Below are positions 56,849-64,000 of a stretch of DNA of 64,000 nucleotides, in pieces. A program made the position numbers and the translations under genes. Every line of letters begins with the position of its first letter. The first letter of the stretch is position 1. The DNA is taken from contig JAIYAX010000009.1 in NCBI GenBank assembly GCA_027488815.1, positions 62,001-126,000 of the forward strand. The letters are read 5' to 3'. The notes below the pieces were generated by a model. The model had not been told where the DNA came from and did no database searches. It saw only the letters and a program-made list of their open reading frames with translations. This DNA comes from Cytophagaceae bacterium. Lineage in GTDB: Bacteria > Bacteroidota > Bacteroidia > Cytophagales > JAIYAX01.

Positions 56849-59800
56849 TTAAGTCTGCCTTGATCGATCGATCAAAAGGTGTAAAAGAGAGGTCGCTGCT
56901 TCCGGAATGACCGTACCCGGCCCAAAAATCGCAGCCACGCCTCTTAGCTTTAAATAGTCATAATCATTGGGTGGAATTACACCACCAGCTACCACCATGA
57001 TGTCCGGTCTGCCTAGTCTCTTGAGTTCCTCAATCAAGTCTGGAATCAAGGTTTTATGCCCGGCAGCCAGACTGCTGGCCCCTACGATATGTACATCGTT
57101 TTCAGCAGCCTGCATGGCTACTTCTTCCGGGGTTTGAAAGAGAGGACCGATGTCAACGTCAAAGCCTAAGTCCGCAAAACCCGTCGAAATCACTTTTGCT
57201 CCCCTGTCATGCCCATCTTGTCCCATCTTGGCAACTAGTATTCGTGGACGCCGGCCTTCCATAGCCGCAAACTGATCAGAAAGTTCACGTGCTTTGGCAA
57301 AAACTTCATTGCTTGAGGCTTCTTGAGCATAAACACCTGTGAAGGTTCTAGTAGTGGCCTGATGTCTGCCAAATACCTTTTCCATAGCCATTGATATCTC
57401 ACCCAAAGTTGCTCTGACTCTGGCGGCTTCAATGCAAAACTCCAAAAGATTGGCCTGACTGGACTTTGCAGCCTCTTCCAGATGTTGAAGGCAGCTTTTA
57501 ACCTGATTTTCATTTCTGAGGTGTCGGGTATTTTCAATACCTCTGATCTGCGCTTCCCTTACCGTGGTATTGTCTACCTCAAGTAAGTCCATATCGGTTT
57601 TCTGCTTGTTTCTGAATGAGTTCACGCCAATGATCTGATCCTTTCCGGAGTCAATTCTTGCCTGCCTGCGTGCAGCGGCCTCTTCAATTTTCATTTTGGG
57701 GTAGCCTGACTCTATGGCTTTTGCCATGCCTCCCATTTCATTGATTTCCTTTAAATGCTCAGCAGCCTTATGGATCAATGACTCGGTAAGTGACTCCAGC
57801 AGGTAGCTTCCTCCCCAGGGGTCCACCACATGGCAAAGGCCGGTATTTTTTTGCAGGTACAGTTGGGTGTTCCGTGCAACCCTTGCTGAAAAGTCTGATG
57901 GAAGAGCAATAGCCTCATCCAGGGCATTGGTGTGCAGCGATTGCGTACCTCCCATGACGGCTGCCTGCGCTTCAATGCAGGTTCTTGCGATGTTATTGTA
58001 AGGATCTTGCTCTGTGAGGCTCCACCCGGAGGTTTGACAGTGGGTGCGGAGCGCCATAGATTTTTCGTTCTTAGCACCAAATGACCTCACCATTCCGGCC
58101 CAAAGCACTCGTGCAGCCCGCATTTTGGCGATCTCTTCAAAGTAGTTCATCCCAATGCCCCAGAAAAAGGAAAGCCTGGGAGCAAAATCATCAATGTCCA
58201 GCCCGGCATTTATCCCTGTTTTCAAATACTCCATACCATCGGCAAGGGTATAGGCCAGCTCTAAGTCGGCAGTCGCTCCGGCCTCCTGCATGTGGTAGCC
58301 ACTGATGCTGATGGAGTTAAATTTGGGCATGTGCTTCGATGTGTAGGCAAAGATGTCACCGATGATGCGCATGCTTGGCCCTGGAGGGTAGATGTAGGTA
58401 TTGCGCACCATAAATTCTTTGAGAATATCATTCTGGATGGTGCCATTAAGTTGTTGAGCAGAAACACCCTGCTCCTCAGATGCCACGATGTAAAAAGCCA
58501 TGATCGGCAACACAGCCCCGTTCATGGTCATCGATACCGACATTTTATCCAGAGGTATGCCATCAAAGAGCCTTTTCATATCCTCCAGGGTATCGATGGC
58601 TACTCCTGCTTTGCCCACATCTCCTTTTACCCTTGGGTGATCGGAGTCATAGCCTCTGTGAGTTGCCAGGTCAAACGCTACAGAAAGGCCCATTTGACCG
58701 GCTGCCAGGTTTCTTTTGTAGAACGCATTGGACTCCTCAGCCGTAGAGAAGCCGGCATACTGTCGAATGGTCCAGGGCCGGATGGTATACATCGAAGCGT
58801 AAGGGCCCCGCAGAAATGGTGCTGATCCGGCACCAAAGCCTTCGAGACTTTTCATGATGAGGTCATCAGAAGTATAGCCGGACTTGTAAGGCCCCTGAAT
58901 AGCAGGTTGGCTGCCTGAAGGGAAAGGGTTTTCGATCTGCTCCGGCTTTAAGCCCTGAGCCCCTTGCTCTTCTGCCAGTAAGAAAGCTTTCCGGCAAAAC
59001 TCCAAAGTGATATTTTCCAGGTAATAAGCTCCTGCACCGGGATCTGCGGTGTGAAACAACAGGCTTTCTTCCCTGATCAGGTGAAGAGCGTTCACCGCCA
59101 GACGTATCGCCTGAAAATCATTTGCCAGGTGAGGAGGAATGTACACTGAGTCACAGCCACCAAGCACGGCAGCTAATGCCTGACTTCCATTAGCTATGAG
59201 CGGAAGAAGCGGTTCTTTTGCATCAGCAGCAGGAGGAATGACTTCCCCTAAAAGGAAGGTATAGGCTTTTTCTAATGGGATTTCATGCTGCAACGCCAGC
59301 TGAGCCCATGCTAGTCGGGCAGCTCTGAGTTTTGCGATCTGTGGGAAAAAGGAAGTTCCTATCGAAAGCTCCAAAACACAGCGGGGAGCAAGGTCAGCAG
59401 GAGATTTTGCCAGGGAAAACAATCTCGTTCCCTGAACCAAAATCTCCGCAATTTGATCTTCGGGAGCCTTTTCGCCCGAAGTGCTTAGTATAAATGGGTA
59501 AAACAATGGATTTTCAATAGCCTGATGTGCATATTGGGAAAGGAAGGAGTCAGGTTTTAATTGCCAGTTAAACCTCAAAGCAACGCTCTCCTGACTTTTA
59601 AGCTTGCAGAGGCTCAGGCAATAGTCATCTGAAGGTTCCCATCCACTCATTGCAAAAGTGACAGGTGCTTTTATTCCATCTAAAAAAGCCTGTAATTCTG
59701 CTTTGCCGCACTCTTGCCCAAGCAGAACCCGAAAAGCATTTACACCTGCCTCTTTTAATCCAAGTGCCCGGCTTAAAGTTGCTTCCTGACCGCTCCAAAG

Positions 59801-60031
59801 CAGATTTTGACGGGTGAGCCAGCCTGAGTAATTACGGATTTGGCCGGACAGTTCACGGTCTTCAGACCTATAAACCGGCTTTATTTTCAAGTAGGGGCTC
59901 GCATTCTGGATGAGCTTCTCTTCCCAGGTTCCCTCTTTAAGTTCTTTGTTAATGTGTAGCAGCCAGTCAGCGGTACTGAGAGGGGGGAAATCGATCCACA
60001 CTTTGGGATCATCGGCGGACATACTTTTCAT
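56849..60031 (-). CDS. Methylmalonyl-CoA mutase, small- and large-subunit halves in one chain
   Basis: The 1060-residue chain holds two related halves. Residues 1-350 resemble the small subunit MutA ([60 protein letters not shown]) but lack its B12-like domain. Residues 390-1060 are a complete large subunit: [40 protein letters not shown], the catalytic-type [11 protein letters not shown] near 662, and the C-terminal B12 domain with Asp939, His941 and Gly944 in DGHDRGAKV. It would isomerise methylmalonyl-CoA and succinyl-CoA with adenosylcobalamin. The N half lacks the RTHCQTSGW motif, so it is probably structural. No GTPase chaperone (MeaB) is in the window. Confidence 0.93.
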   Translation of the reverse strand: MKSMSADDPKVWIDFPPLSTADWLLHINKELKEGTWEEKLIQNASPYLKIKPVYRSEDRELSGQIRNYSGWLTRQNLLWSGQEATLSRALGLKEAGVNAFRVLLGQECGKAELQAFLDGIKAPVTFAMSGWEPSDDYCLSLCKLKSQESVALRFNWQLKPDSFLSQYAHQAIENPLFYPFILSTSGEKAPEDQIAEILVQGTRLFSLAKSPADLAPRCVLELSIGTSFFPQIAKLRAARLAWAQLALQHEIPLEKAYTFLLGEVIPPAADAKEPLLPLIANGSQALAAVLGGCDSVYIPPHLANDFQAIRLAVNALHLIREESLLFHTADPGAGAYYLENITLEFCRKAFLLAEEQGAQGLKPEQIENPFPSGSQPAIQGPYKSGYTSDDLIMKSLEGFGAGSAPFLRGPYASMYTIRPWTIRQYAGFSTAEESNAFYKRNLAAGQMGLSVAFDLATHRGYDSDHPRVKGDVGKAGVAIDTLEDMKRLFDGIPLDKMSVSMTMNGAVLPIMAFYIVASEEQGVSAQQLNGTIQNDILKEFMVRNTYIYPPGPSMRIIGDIFAYTSKHMPKFNSISISGYHMQEAGATADLELAYTLADGMEYLKTGINAGLDIDDFAPRLSFFWGIGMNYFEEIAKMRAARVLWAGMVRSFGAKNEKSMALRTHCQTSGWSLTEQDPYNNIARTCIEAQAAVMGGTQSLHTNALDEAIALPSDFSARVARNTQLYLQKNTGLCHVVDPWGGSYLLESLTESLIHKAAEHLKEINEMGGMAKAIESGYPKMKIEEAAARRQARIDSGKDQIIGVNSFRNKQKTDMDLLEVDNTTVREAQIRGIENTRHLRNENQVKSCLQHLEEAAKSSQANLLEFCIEAARVRATLGEISMAMEKVFGRHQATTRTFTGVYAQEASSNEVFAKARELSDQFAAMEGRRPRILVAKMGQDGHDRGAKVISTGFADLGFDVDIGPLFQTPEEVAMQAAENDVHIVGASSLAAGHKTLIPDLIEELKRLGRPDIMVVAGGVIPPNDYDYLKLRGVAAIFGPGTVIPEAATSLLHLLIDRSRQT

Positions 60032-60058
60032 GCGAATATCAGAACAAGGTAAAGGTAA

Positions 60059-60874
60059 ATGTTTTTGAAGAATGGTAGCTTTGTTGTCATGTCAGGTCGT
60101 CATTTGTTTACCCACAAAAATGCCCTTATCGGCTTATTTTTCCTGCTTTGGCTGGGTTCATGCCGGCAGCAGACCTGGGCACCCTCTTTATCAATGGCTA
60201 CCAAACTGGAAGTTCATTCTGAGGCCTTACAAGACAGCCAAATGCTGGTGTTGATTAATCCCTATCGGCAAGGTCTGGAGAAGGCGATGAATGATACCAT
60301 TGGGTTTCTTTCCATCGATTTGATGAAGGGCGATGGGGAAAACCTCCTTGGGAATTTTGTGTCTGATCTATTGCTCGTCAAAGCTTCTGAAGTGTATGAT
60401 ACCTTAGTTGACATGGCTGCTGTCACCAACGGGGGCCTTCGAACTCCCTTAAAGAAAGGTTATCTTAAGGTGGGCGATATTTTTGAATTGATGCCTTTTG
60501 ACAATGAGCTTTTGTTGCTGAGAATTCATGGCCGACAGGTGGAACAGCTTTTTACCTACATGTACCAGCGGAAGAACCTCAGCGTTTCCAATAGCAAAGT
60601 TGTTTTTGACCACTATGGGCATATTCATTCACTGAATATCGGAGGAGAGCCCTATGACCCCACCAGGTTCTATTCCTTGGCAATATCCGACTACCTCGCT
60701 ACCGGAGGTGATCAAATGGGCTTTTTAACGGCATCGGAGAGCGCTGTTTCGGCCCATTACAAGGTTAGAGATGCGATTATTGACTACGTCCGTGAGCAAC
60801 ATAAAGCTGGCGATACGATACAGGCTGAAATAGACGGCCGGGCCATCATCATAGAAGAAGACAGTCATGAATAG
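60059..60874 (+). CDS. 5'-nucleotidase C-terminal-domain lipoprotein
   Basis: A 271-residue protein corresponding to the C-terminal, substrate-binding domain of UshA-type 5'-nucleotidases, without the metallophosphatase half. Motifs are [58 protein letters not shown] and [14 protein letters not shown]. The N-terminal signal ends in the lipobox WLGSC (Cys35), so it is probably a lipoprotein. ATG 60059 is used; ATG 60089 is an alternative. It overlaps the next gene, which encodes the missing half, by 8 bases. Its start is only 27 bases from that of the divergent mutase gene. Confidence 0.88.
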   Translation: MFLKNGSFVVMSGRHLFTHKNALIGLFFLLWLGSCRQQTWAPSLSMATKLEVHSEALQDSQMLVLINPYRQGLEKAMNDTIGFLSIDLMKGDGENLLGNFVSDLLLVKASEVYDTLVDMAAVTNGGLRTPLKKGYLKVGDIFELMPFDNELLLLRIHGRQVEQLFTYMYQRKNLSVSNSKVVFDHYGHIHSLNIGGEPYDPTRFYSLAISDYLATGGDQMGFLTASESAVSAHYKVRDAIIDYVREQHKAGDTIQAEIDGRAIIIEEDSHE

Positions 60875-61790
60875 AAGGTCATTTATTACCAAAAGTCTGA
60901 TCGCCGGAGGTGTAGTAACCCTTATGCCTGATTGGCTACTGGCTAAGGAAAAGGAGTTCAGGCTGGTTGTGCTTCATACCAATGATATGCACTCAAGAAT
61001 TGACCCTTTGCCAAACGATGGTAGAAAATGGGGAGGCATGGGAGGCATGGCTCAGCGTGCAGCATTGATCAGATCGGTACGAAATGAAGGCCATCCGGTG
61101 CTCTTGCTGGACTCAGGTGACATCTTTCAGGGCACACCTTATTTCAACTATTACGGAGGAGAGCTCGAGTTTAAATTGATGAGCCTTATGGGTTACGATG
61201 CCGCCACGATGGGTAATCATGATTTTGATAATGGGCTTGAGGGTTTCGACAAACAGTTACCCAAAGCCACATTCCCATTTGTTTCTTCCAACTACGATTT
61301 CAGTGATACCCGACTATCCGGTAAGATCAGGGATAAGTTGATTCTGGAGAAAGGGCCTGTGAAAGTCGGTATTTTCGGGCTTGGGATCGAGTTGGATGGA
61401 CTTGTAGGTCAATCGCTTTATGGCAATACACGATACCTCGATCCGATAAATGTCGCCAAACAGAAAGTGACGGAGCTACGAGCTGAGGGTTGCCACATGG
61501 TGATTTGTCTTTCTCATTTGGGTCTGGAATATGCCTCAGATAAAATTTCAGATGTGCGATTAGCCCAGAGTTTGAGTGGAATTGACCTGATTTTAGGAGG
61601 ACATACCCACACTTTTATGGAAAAACCTTACATCATTAAGGGTCCGGGAAACTGGGAGACGCTTATTCATCAGGTTGGCTGGTCGGGTATCATTTTAGGA
61701 AGATTAGATTTCACTTTTTCAAGAAATTTAAATAAAACCCTTGCCTTATCCACATCTGTTGAGGTTTCTGAAAAGTCAATATCCGGATAG
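60867..61790 (+). CDS. Metallophosphatase (5'-nucleotidase N-terminal domain), Tat-type signal
   Basis: A 307-residue calcineurin-like phosphoesterase equal to the N-terminal half of UshA. The dimetal motifs are VVLHTNDMHSRID (Asp40, His42), LLLDSGDIFQG, MGNHDFDNG, LSHLG and ILGGHTHTF. The N-terminus has a twin-arginine pattern ([17 protein letters not shown]), so the folded, metal-loaded protein may leave by the Tat route. Together with the preceding gene it would rebuild a whole 5'-nucleotidase for periplasmic nucleotide use. A perfect DnaA box lies inside its 3' end at 61746-61754. Confidence 0.9.
   Translation: MNRRSFITKSLIAGGVVTLMPDWLLAKEKEFRLVVLHTNDMHSRIDPLPNDGRKWGGMGGMAQRAALIRSVRNEGHPVLLLDSGDIFQGTPYFNYYGGELEFKLMSLMGYDAATMGNHDFDNGLEGFDKQLPKATFPFVSSNYDFSDTRLSGKIRDKLILEKGPVKVGIFGLGIELDGLVGQSLYGNTRYLDPINVAKQKVTELRAEGCHMVICLSHLGLEYASDKISDVRLAQSLSGIDLILGGHTHTFMEKPYIIKGPGNWETLIHQVGWSGIILGRLDFTFSRNLNKTLALSTSVEVSEKSISG
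61746..61754 (+). promoter_or_regulatory. DnaA box upstream of dnaA
   Basis: TTATCCACA, a perfect consensus DnaA box, 124 bases before the dnaA start and inside the end of the previous gene. It is suitable for DnaA autoregulation. A single box with an 87-base gap is too little for an origin. Confidence 0.5.
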
Positions 61791-61877
61791 CTTTTTTTTG
61801 AAAAATTTGTTTTTCATTTTTGCCCTCCCGGTCAGAATTAACAAAGTGGATTCGGGTGCAATTAAAACGAGTAAGAT

Positions 61878-63329
61878 ATGAATAGAAGCCACAACCAAGT
61901 TTGGGAGAATTGTCTCCGGATTGTAAAGGAAAGCATTGGAGATCAGCCTTTTAAGACTTGGTTTGTGCCTATTTTGCCTTTAAGGCTGGTTAATAACGTT
62001 TTGACCATCCAAGTGCCAAGTCAGTTTTTTTACGAATGGCTTGAAGAGCACTACGTTAACGTTTTGAGAAAGGCCATAGTAGCCGAATTGGGGCCTGCGG
62101 GCAAGCTGGAGTATTCTATCATCGTAGATAAAGGCAACTCCAAAAACAAGCCCTACACCATCAATCTGCCCACAAGCAAATCAGGAGCCGATTTTTTGCA
62201 AGAATCAGGTCAAAATAAGGACAAACCTTACATCAACCCTTTTGAACTGAAACCGCTGGATCCTGCCAAGCAGATTTCGAATCTCAATCCTGCATTTACC
62301 TTCGACAACTACATCGAAGGAGACTGCAACAACCTGGCTCGCTCAGCAGGCATATCCGTTGCTACCAAACCGGGCGTAAATGCCTTTAACCCATTGATGG
62401 TTTATGGAGGAACAGGCTTGGGCAAAACCCACTTGTTGCATGCGATCGGAAATCAGGTAAAGCACCTTTATCCAGAAAAGTTTGTGGTCTACATGTCGCT
62501 GGACAGGTTCACCAATCAGTTTGTTGATGCCTTGAGAAACAATAACAGTCAGGGGTTCTTCCACTATTTCATTCAGGTGGATTTACTTATGATTGATGAT
62601 ATTCATTTGCTGGCACACAGAGAGAAGACACAGGATATCTTTTTCAATATTTTCAATGAGTTGCACCACTCCGGCAAGCAGATCATTCTGACCAGTGATC
62701 GTAAACCTGCTGAACTGGAAGGAATTGATGACCGACTGCTTTCAAGATTTAAATGGGGCCTTACAGCCGATGTGCGTATACCTGACCTGGAAACCAAGAT
62801 TGCCATTATCTACAAGAAGGCAGATCAGGAAGGGGTAGGTATACCCCATAATGTAGCAGAGTATATCGCTTACTCAGTGAATACTCATGTCAGAGATCTT
62901 GAAGGAGTGCTGAATTCAGTTATTTTCAGGTCGACTCTCAGCAAGCAGCCCATCGATTTGGACCTGGCAAAAGAGGCCTTGCAGCATGTGGTCAATGAAA
63001 TAGAAACAGAAGTTAATATTGACTACATCCAGAAAGTAGTAGCTGAGTTTTTCAAAGTAAGTCCAGAGTTACTCAAAGCCAAAACACGTAAAAAAGAAGT
63101 GGTTGAGGCAAGGCAAATCGCTATGTACTTCGCTAAAAAGTACACCTTGCTATCCTTGAAATCCATAGGGCATCACTTTGGCGGCAGAGACCACTCTACG
63201 GTCATCCACGCCATCACCACCATTGAAGACCTCTATGGCCTTGAAAAGCGTACCAGACAGAATGTAAATGAATTGCAAACCAAATTCAAAAGCAGACTGC
63301 TCAACGGCAACTCAATGGTGAAGGCCTAG
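61878..63329 (+). CDS. dnaA: Chromosomal replication initiator protein DnaA
   Basis: The 483 residues have all four domains: the N-terminal helical domain (VWENCLRIVKESIGDQPFKT), a linker to about 130, the AAA+ domain with Walker A GGTGLGKTHLLH (Lys183) and Walker B LLMIDDIHLL (Asp240, Asp241), and the C-terminal DNA-binding domain ending in GGRDHSTVIHAITTIEDL. It opens the origin and recognises DnaA boxes. The dnaN gene is not adjacent, unlike many other phyla. Its stop shares CTAG with the convergent gene. Confidence 0.98.
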   Translation: MNRSHNQVWENCLRIVKESIGDQPFKTWFVPILPLRLVNNVLTIQVPSQFFYEWLEEHYVNVLRKAIVAELGPAGKLEYSIIVDKGNSKNKPYTINLPTSKSGADFLQESGQNKDKPYINPFELKPLDPAKQISNLNPAFTFDNYIEGDCNNLARSAGISVATKPGVNAFNPLMVYGGTGLGKTHLLHAIGNQVKHLYPEKFVVYMSLDRFTNQFVDALRNNNSQGFFHYFIQVDLLMIDDIHLLAHREKTQDIFFNIFNELHHSGKQIILTSDRKPAELEGIDDRLLSRFKWGLTADVRIPDLETKIAIIYKKADQEGVGIPHNVAEYIAYSVNTHVRDLEGVLNSVIFRSTLSKQPIDLDLAKEALQHVVNEIETEVNIDYIQKVVAEFFKVSPELLKAKTRKKEVVEARQIAMYFAKKYTLLSLKSIGHHFGGRDHSTVIHAITTIEDLYGLEKRTRQNVNELQTKFKSRLLNGNSMVKA

Positions 63330-63862
63330 CCTAAAAGTTGGCGAGCCTCTGCTTTGAGTTGTGAGATGGCCTTTTCAGTGGGCTTATAATTGCTTCGCAT
63401 CAATTCTTCCAAAATCACCCGGGCAAGTTCCATTGAGCGATTCTCTCCGTTGACCTGATCAGCAGAGCGATTGATTAGTATGTTGATTTCTTCCTTGGCA
63501 TCCTTTAGCAGATTCCATGATTTTTCAGAGACATAAATCTGCTGAGCGAGATTATGCCCATACTCTTCCCGGATGTCGTTGAGCATCATTTGTTGAAGAT
63601 CACGGTTGCTTATCCCAGGTCGGTTGATCCTTAGCAATAAATTTTCAGGATGAATGCGCTCTAGGTAAAGCACAAGGCGTTCAAAGGCCTGCATCCTTAT
63701 GGCCAACAGAGATGGGTTTGGTGGTCCGGAGGTCTGAAATTTGCTGCCTTGATCAGCCTTTTCTACCCTTCGTTCAACCAGGGCTTTCACAGTCAGGTAC
63801 ATCGCTAACAAGACCAGCGCTGCAGGCAATAGTATTTTGATAAAGTCGTTGATGGCTTCCAT
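63326..63862 (-). CDS. Conserved hypothetical membrane-anchored protein
   Basis: A 178-residue protein with one N-terminal membrane span at residues 9-27 (LLPAALVLLAMYLTVKAL) and a cytoplasmic or periplasmic helical part. Notable segments are AIRMQAFERLVLYLERIHPE, LQQMMLNDIREEYGHNLAQQ and VSEKSWNLLKDAKEEINILI. I do not recognise a named domain; the layout resembles small proteins conserved near dnaA in Bacteroidota. No signal peptidase site is clear, so an N-terminal anchor is more likely than secretion. Function unknown. Confidence 0.7.
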   Translation of the reverse strand: MEAINDFIKILLPAALVLLAMYLTVKALVERRVEKADQGSKFQTSGPPNPSLLAIRMQAFERLVLYLERIHPENLLLRINRPGISNRDLQQMMLNDIREEYGHNLAQQIYVSEKSWNLLKDAKEEINILINRSADQVNGENRSMELARVILEELMRSNYKPTEKAISQLKAEARQLLG

Positions 63863-63913
63863 ATTAATTCAGCTCCAATTTACAAGCCTTTCTGCATTTC
63901 ATATGCTTGTGTG

Positions 63914-63921
63914 TAAATTTG
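63914..63921 (+). promoter_or_regulatory. -7 box before the right-edge gene
   Basis: TAAATTTG matches TAnnTTTG and ends 4 bases before the ATG at 63926. TCTG stands at the expected -33 place (63891-63894), a three-of-four match. Confidence 0.55.
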
Positions 63922-63925
63922 TCAC

Positions 63926-64000
63926 ATGCCAGAGTTTTTGAAAAGTATACCCGTCAGCTTTAGCCCACTCGCAAAAGAGCATATCCATCGGATACGACAG
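63926..64000 (+). CDS. Start of a probable IscA/HesB-type iron-sulfur protein (3' end outside window)
   Basis: Only the first 25 codons are present, beginning MPEFLKSIPVSFSPLAKEHI and ending in HRIRQ, open to the window edge. The pattern of a beta strand (PVSF) followed by an A-xxx-I helix resembles the N-terminus of IscA/HesB iron-sulfur assembly proteins. The cysteine motifs that would prove this lie outside. The promoter just upstream supports a real start here. Confidence 0.45.
   Translation, partial: MPEFLKSIPVSFSPLAKEHIHRIRQ

Noticed and set aside
56849-60031. IcmF-type fused isobutyryl-CoA mutase
   Set aside because: No GTPase motifs lie between the halves, and the B12 domain is at the C-terminus rather than the N-terminus.
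60059-61790. The two 5'-nucleotidase halves as one frameshifted gene
   Set aside because: The C-terminal domain comes first and each half has its own export signal, so a frameshift cannot produce this order.
61750-61877. Replication origin next to dnaA
   Set aside because: Only one DnaA box was found and the gap is 87 bases; a cluster of boxes and an unwinding element are lacking.

Overview
The window is a compact stretch of chromosome from a member of the Bacteroidota, most like the Cytophagales. The signs are: promoters of the Bacteroidota type (TTTG, a 19-22 base spacer, then TAnnTTTG); starts that mostly lack a strong Shine-Dalgarno sequence; a DUF3467 gene between rpoC and rpsL; a GIN/DUF4097-type envelope gene beside an ECF sigma factor; and unlinked carA. 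I cannot name a genus. No insertion sequence, prophage, integrase, CRISPR array or rRNA gene was found.

Layout. 1-4079: the end of a pentapeptide-repeat gene, aroA on the other strand, then a plus-strand module of ECF sigma factor, single-span partner and exported beta-rich protein. 4076-11004 (minus): a tight chain, transcribed pyrH > frr > Na+/Ca2+ antiporter > aminotransferase > heptose-7-P kinase > trkH > methyltransferase, preceded by a separate biotin carrier gene. 11631-14171: a lipoprotein M1 aminopeptidase with HEAT-like repeats. 14195-31046: tRNA-Tyr, tRNA-Gly, tRNA-Thr, tuf, tRNA-Trp, secE, nusG, rplKAJL, rpoBC, DUF3467, rpsL, rpsG, fusA, rpsJ. 31154-44638: the S10-spc-alpha ribosomal cluster, rplC to rplQ, including secY, infA and rpoA. 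44707-49968: carA, eno, a DivIC/FtsB-like gene, an acyl-CoA carboxyltransferase and a SirB1-like gene. 49945-52611: a phosphopantetheinyl transferase, a WD40 protein, a DivIVA-domain protein and folB. 52647-60031 (minus): a single-chain methylmalonyl-CoA mutase followed by a large exported TPR-CHAT protein. 60059-63862: a 5'-nucleotidase split over two genes, dnaA, and a conserved hypothetical gene. A gene resembling IscA/HesB enters at the right edge.

How it works together. About half of the window builds the translation, transcription and secretion machinery. Strong promoter matches precede the tRNA-Tyr cluster, rpsL and rpsH; matches to the -7 box alone precede tRNA-Trp and rplC. These promoters share not only the -7 box but also the first bases downstream of it. 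Clear hairpin-plus-T terminators follow tuf, rpsJ and rplQ, so the classical str/S10 junction is cut between rpsJ and rplC.

The less ordinary features are: a methylmalonyl-CoA mutase in which a degenerate small-subunit-like barrel is fused to a complete large subunit; its CHAT-protease-like neighbour; a 5'-nucleotidase whose C-terminal and N-terminal halves are separate genes in reversed order with different export signals; very short or overlapping convergent gene ends, two of which share one CTAG; and -7 boxes so close to start codons (carA, the WD40 gene, the IscA-like gene) that leaderless mRNAs are likely. Apart from 14172-14686, which holds three tRNA genes and the tuf leader, no stretch longer than 300 bases lacks a gene.
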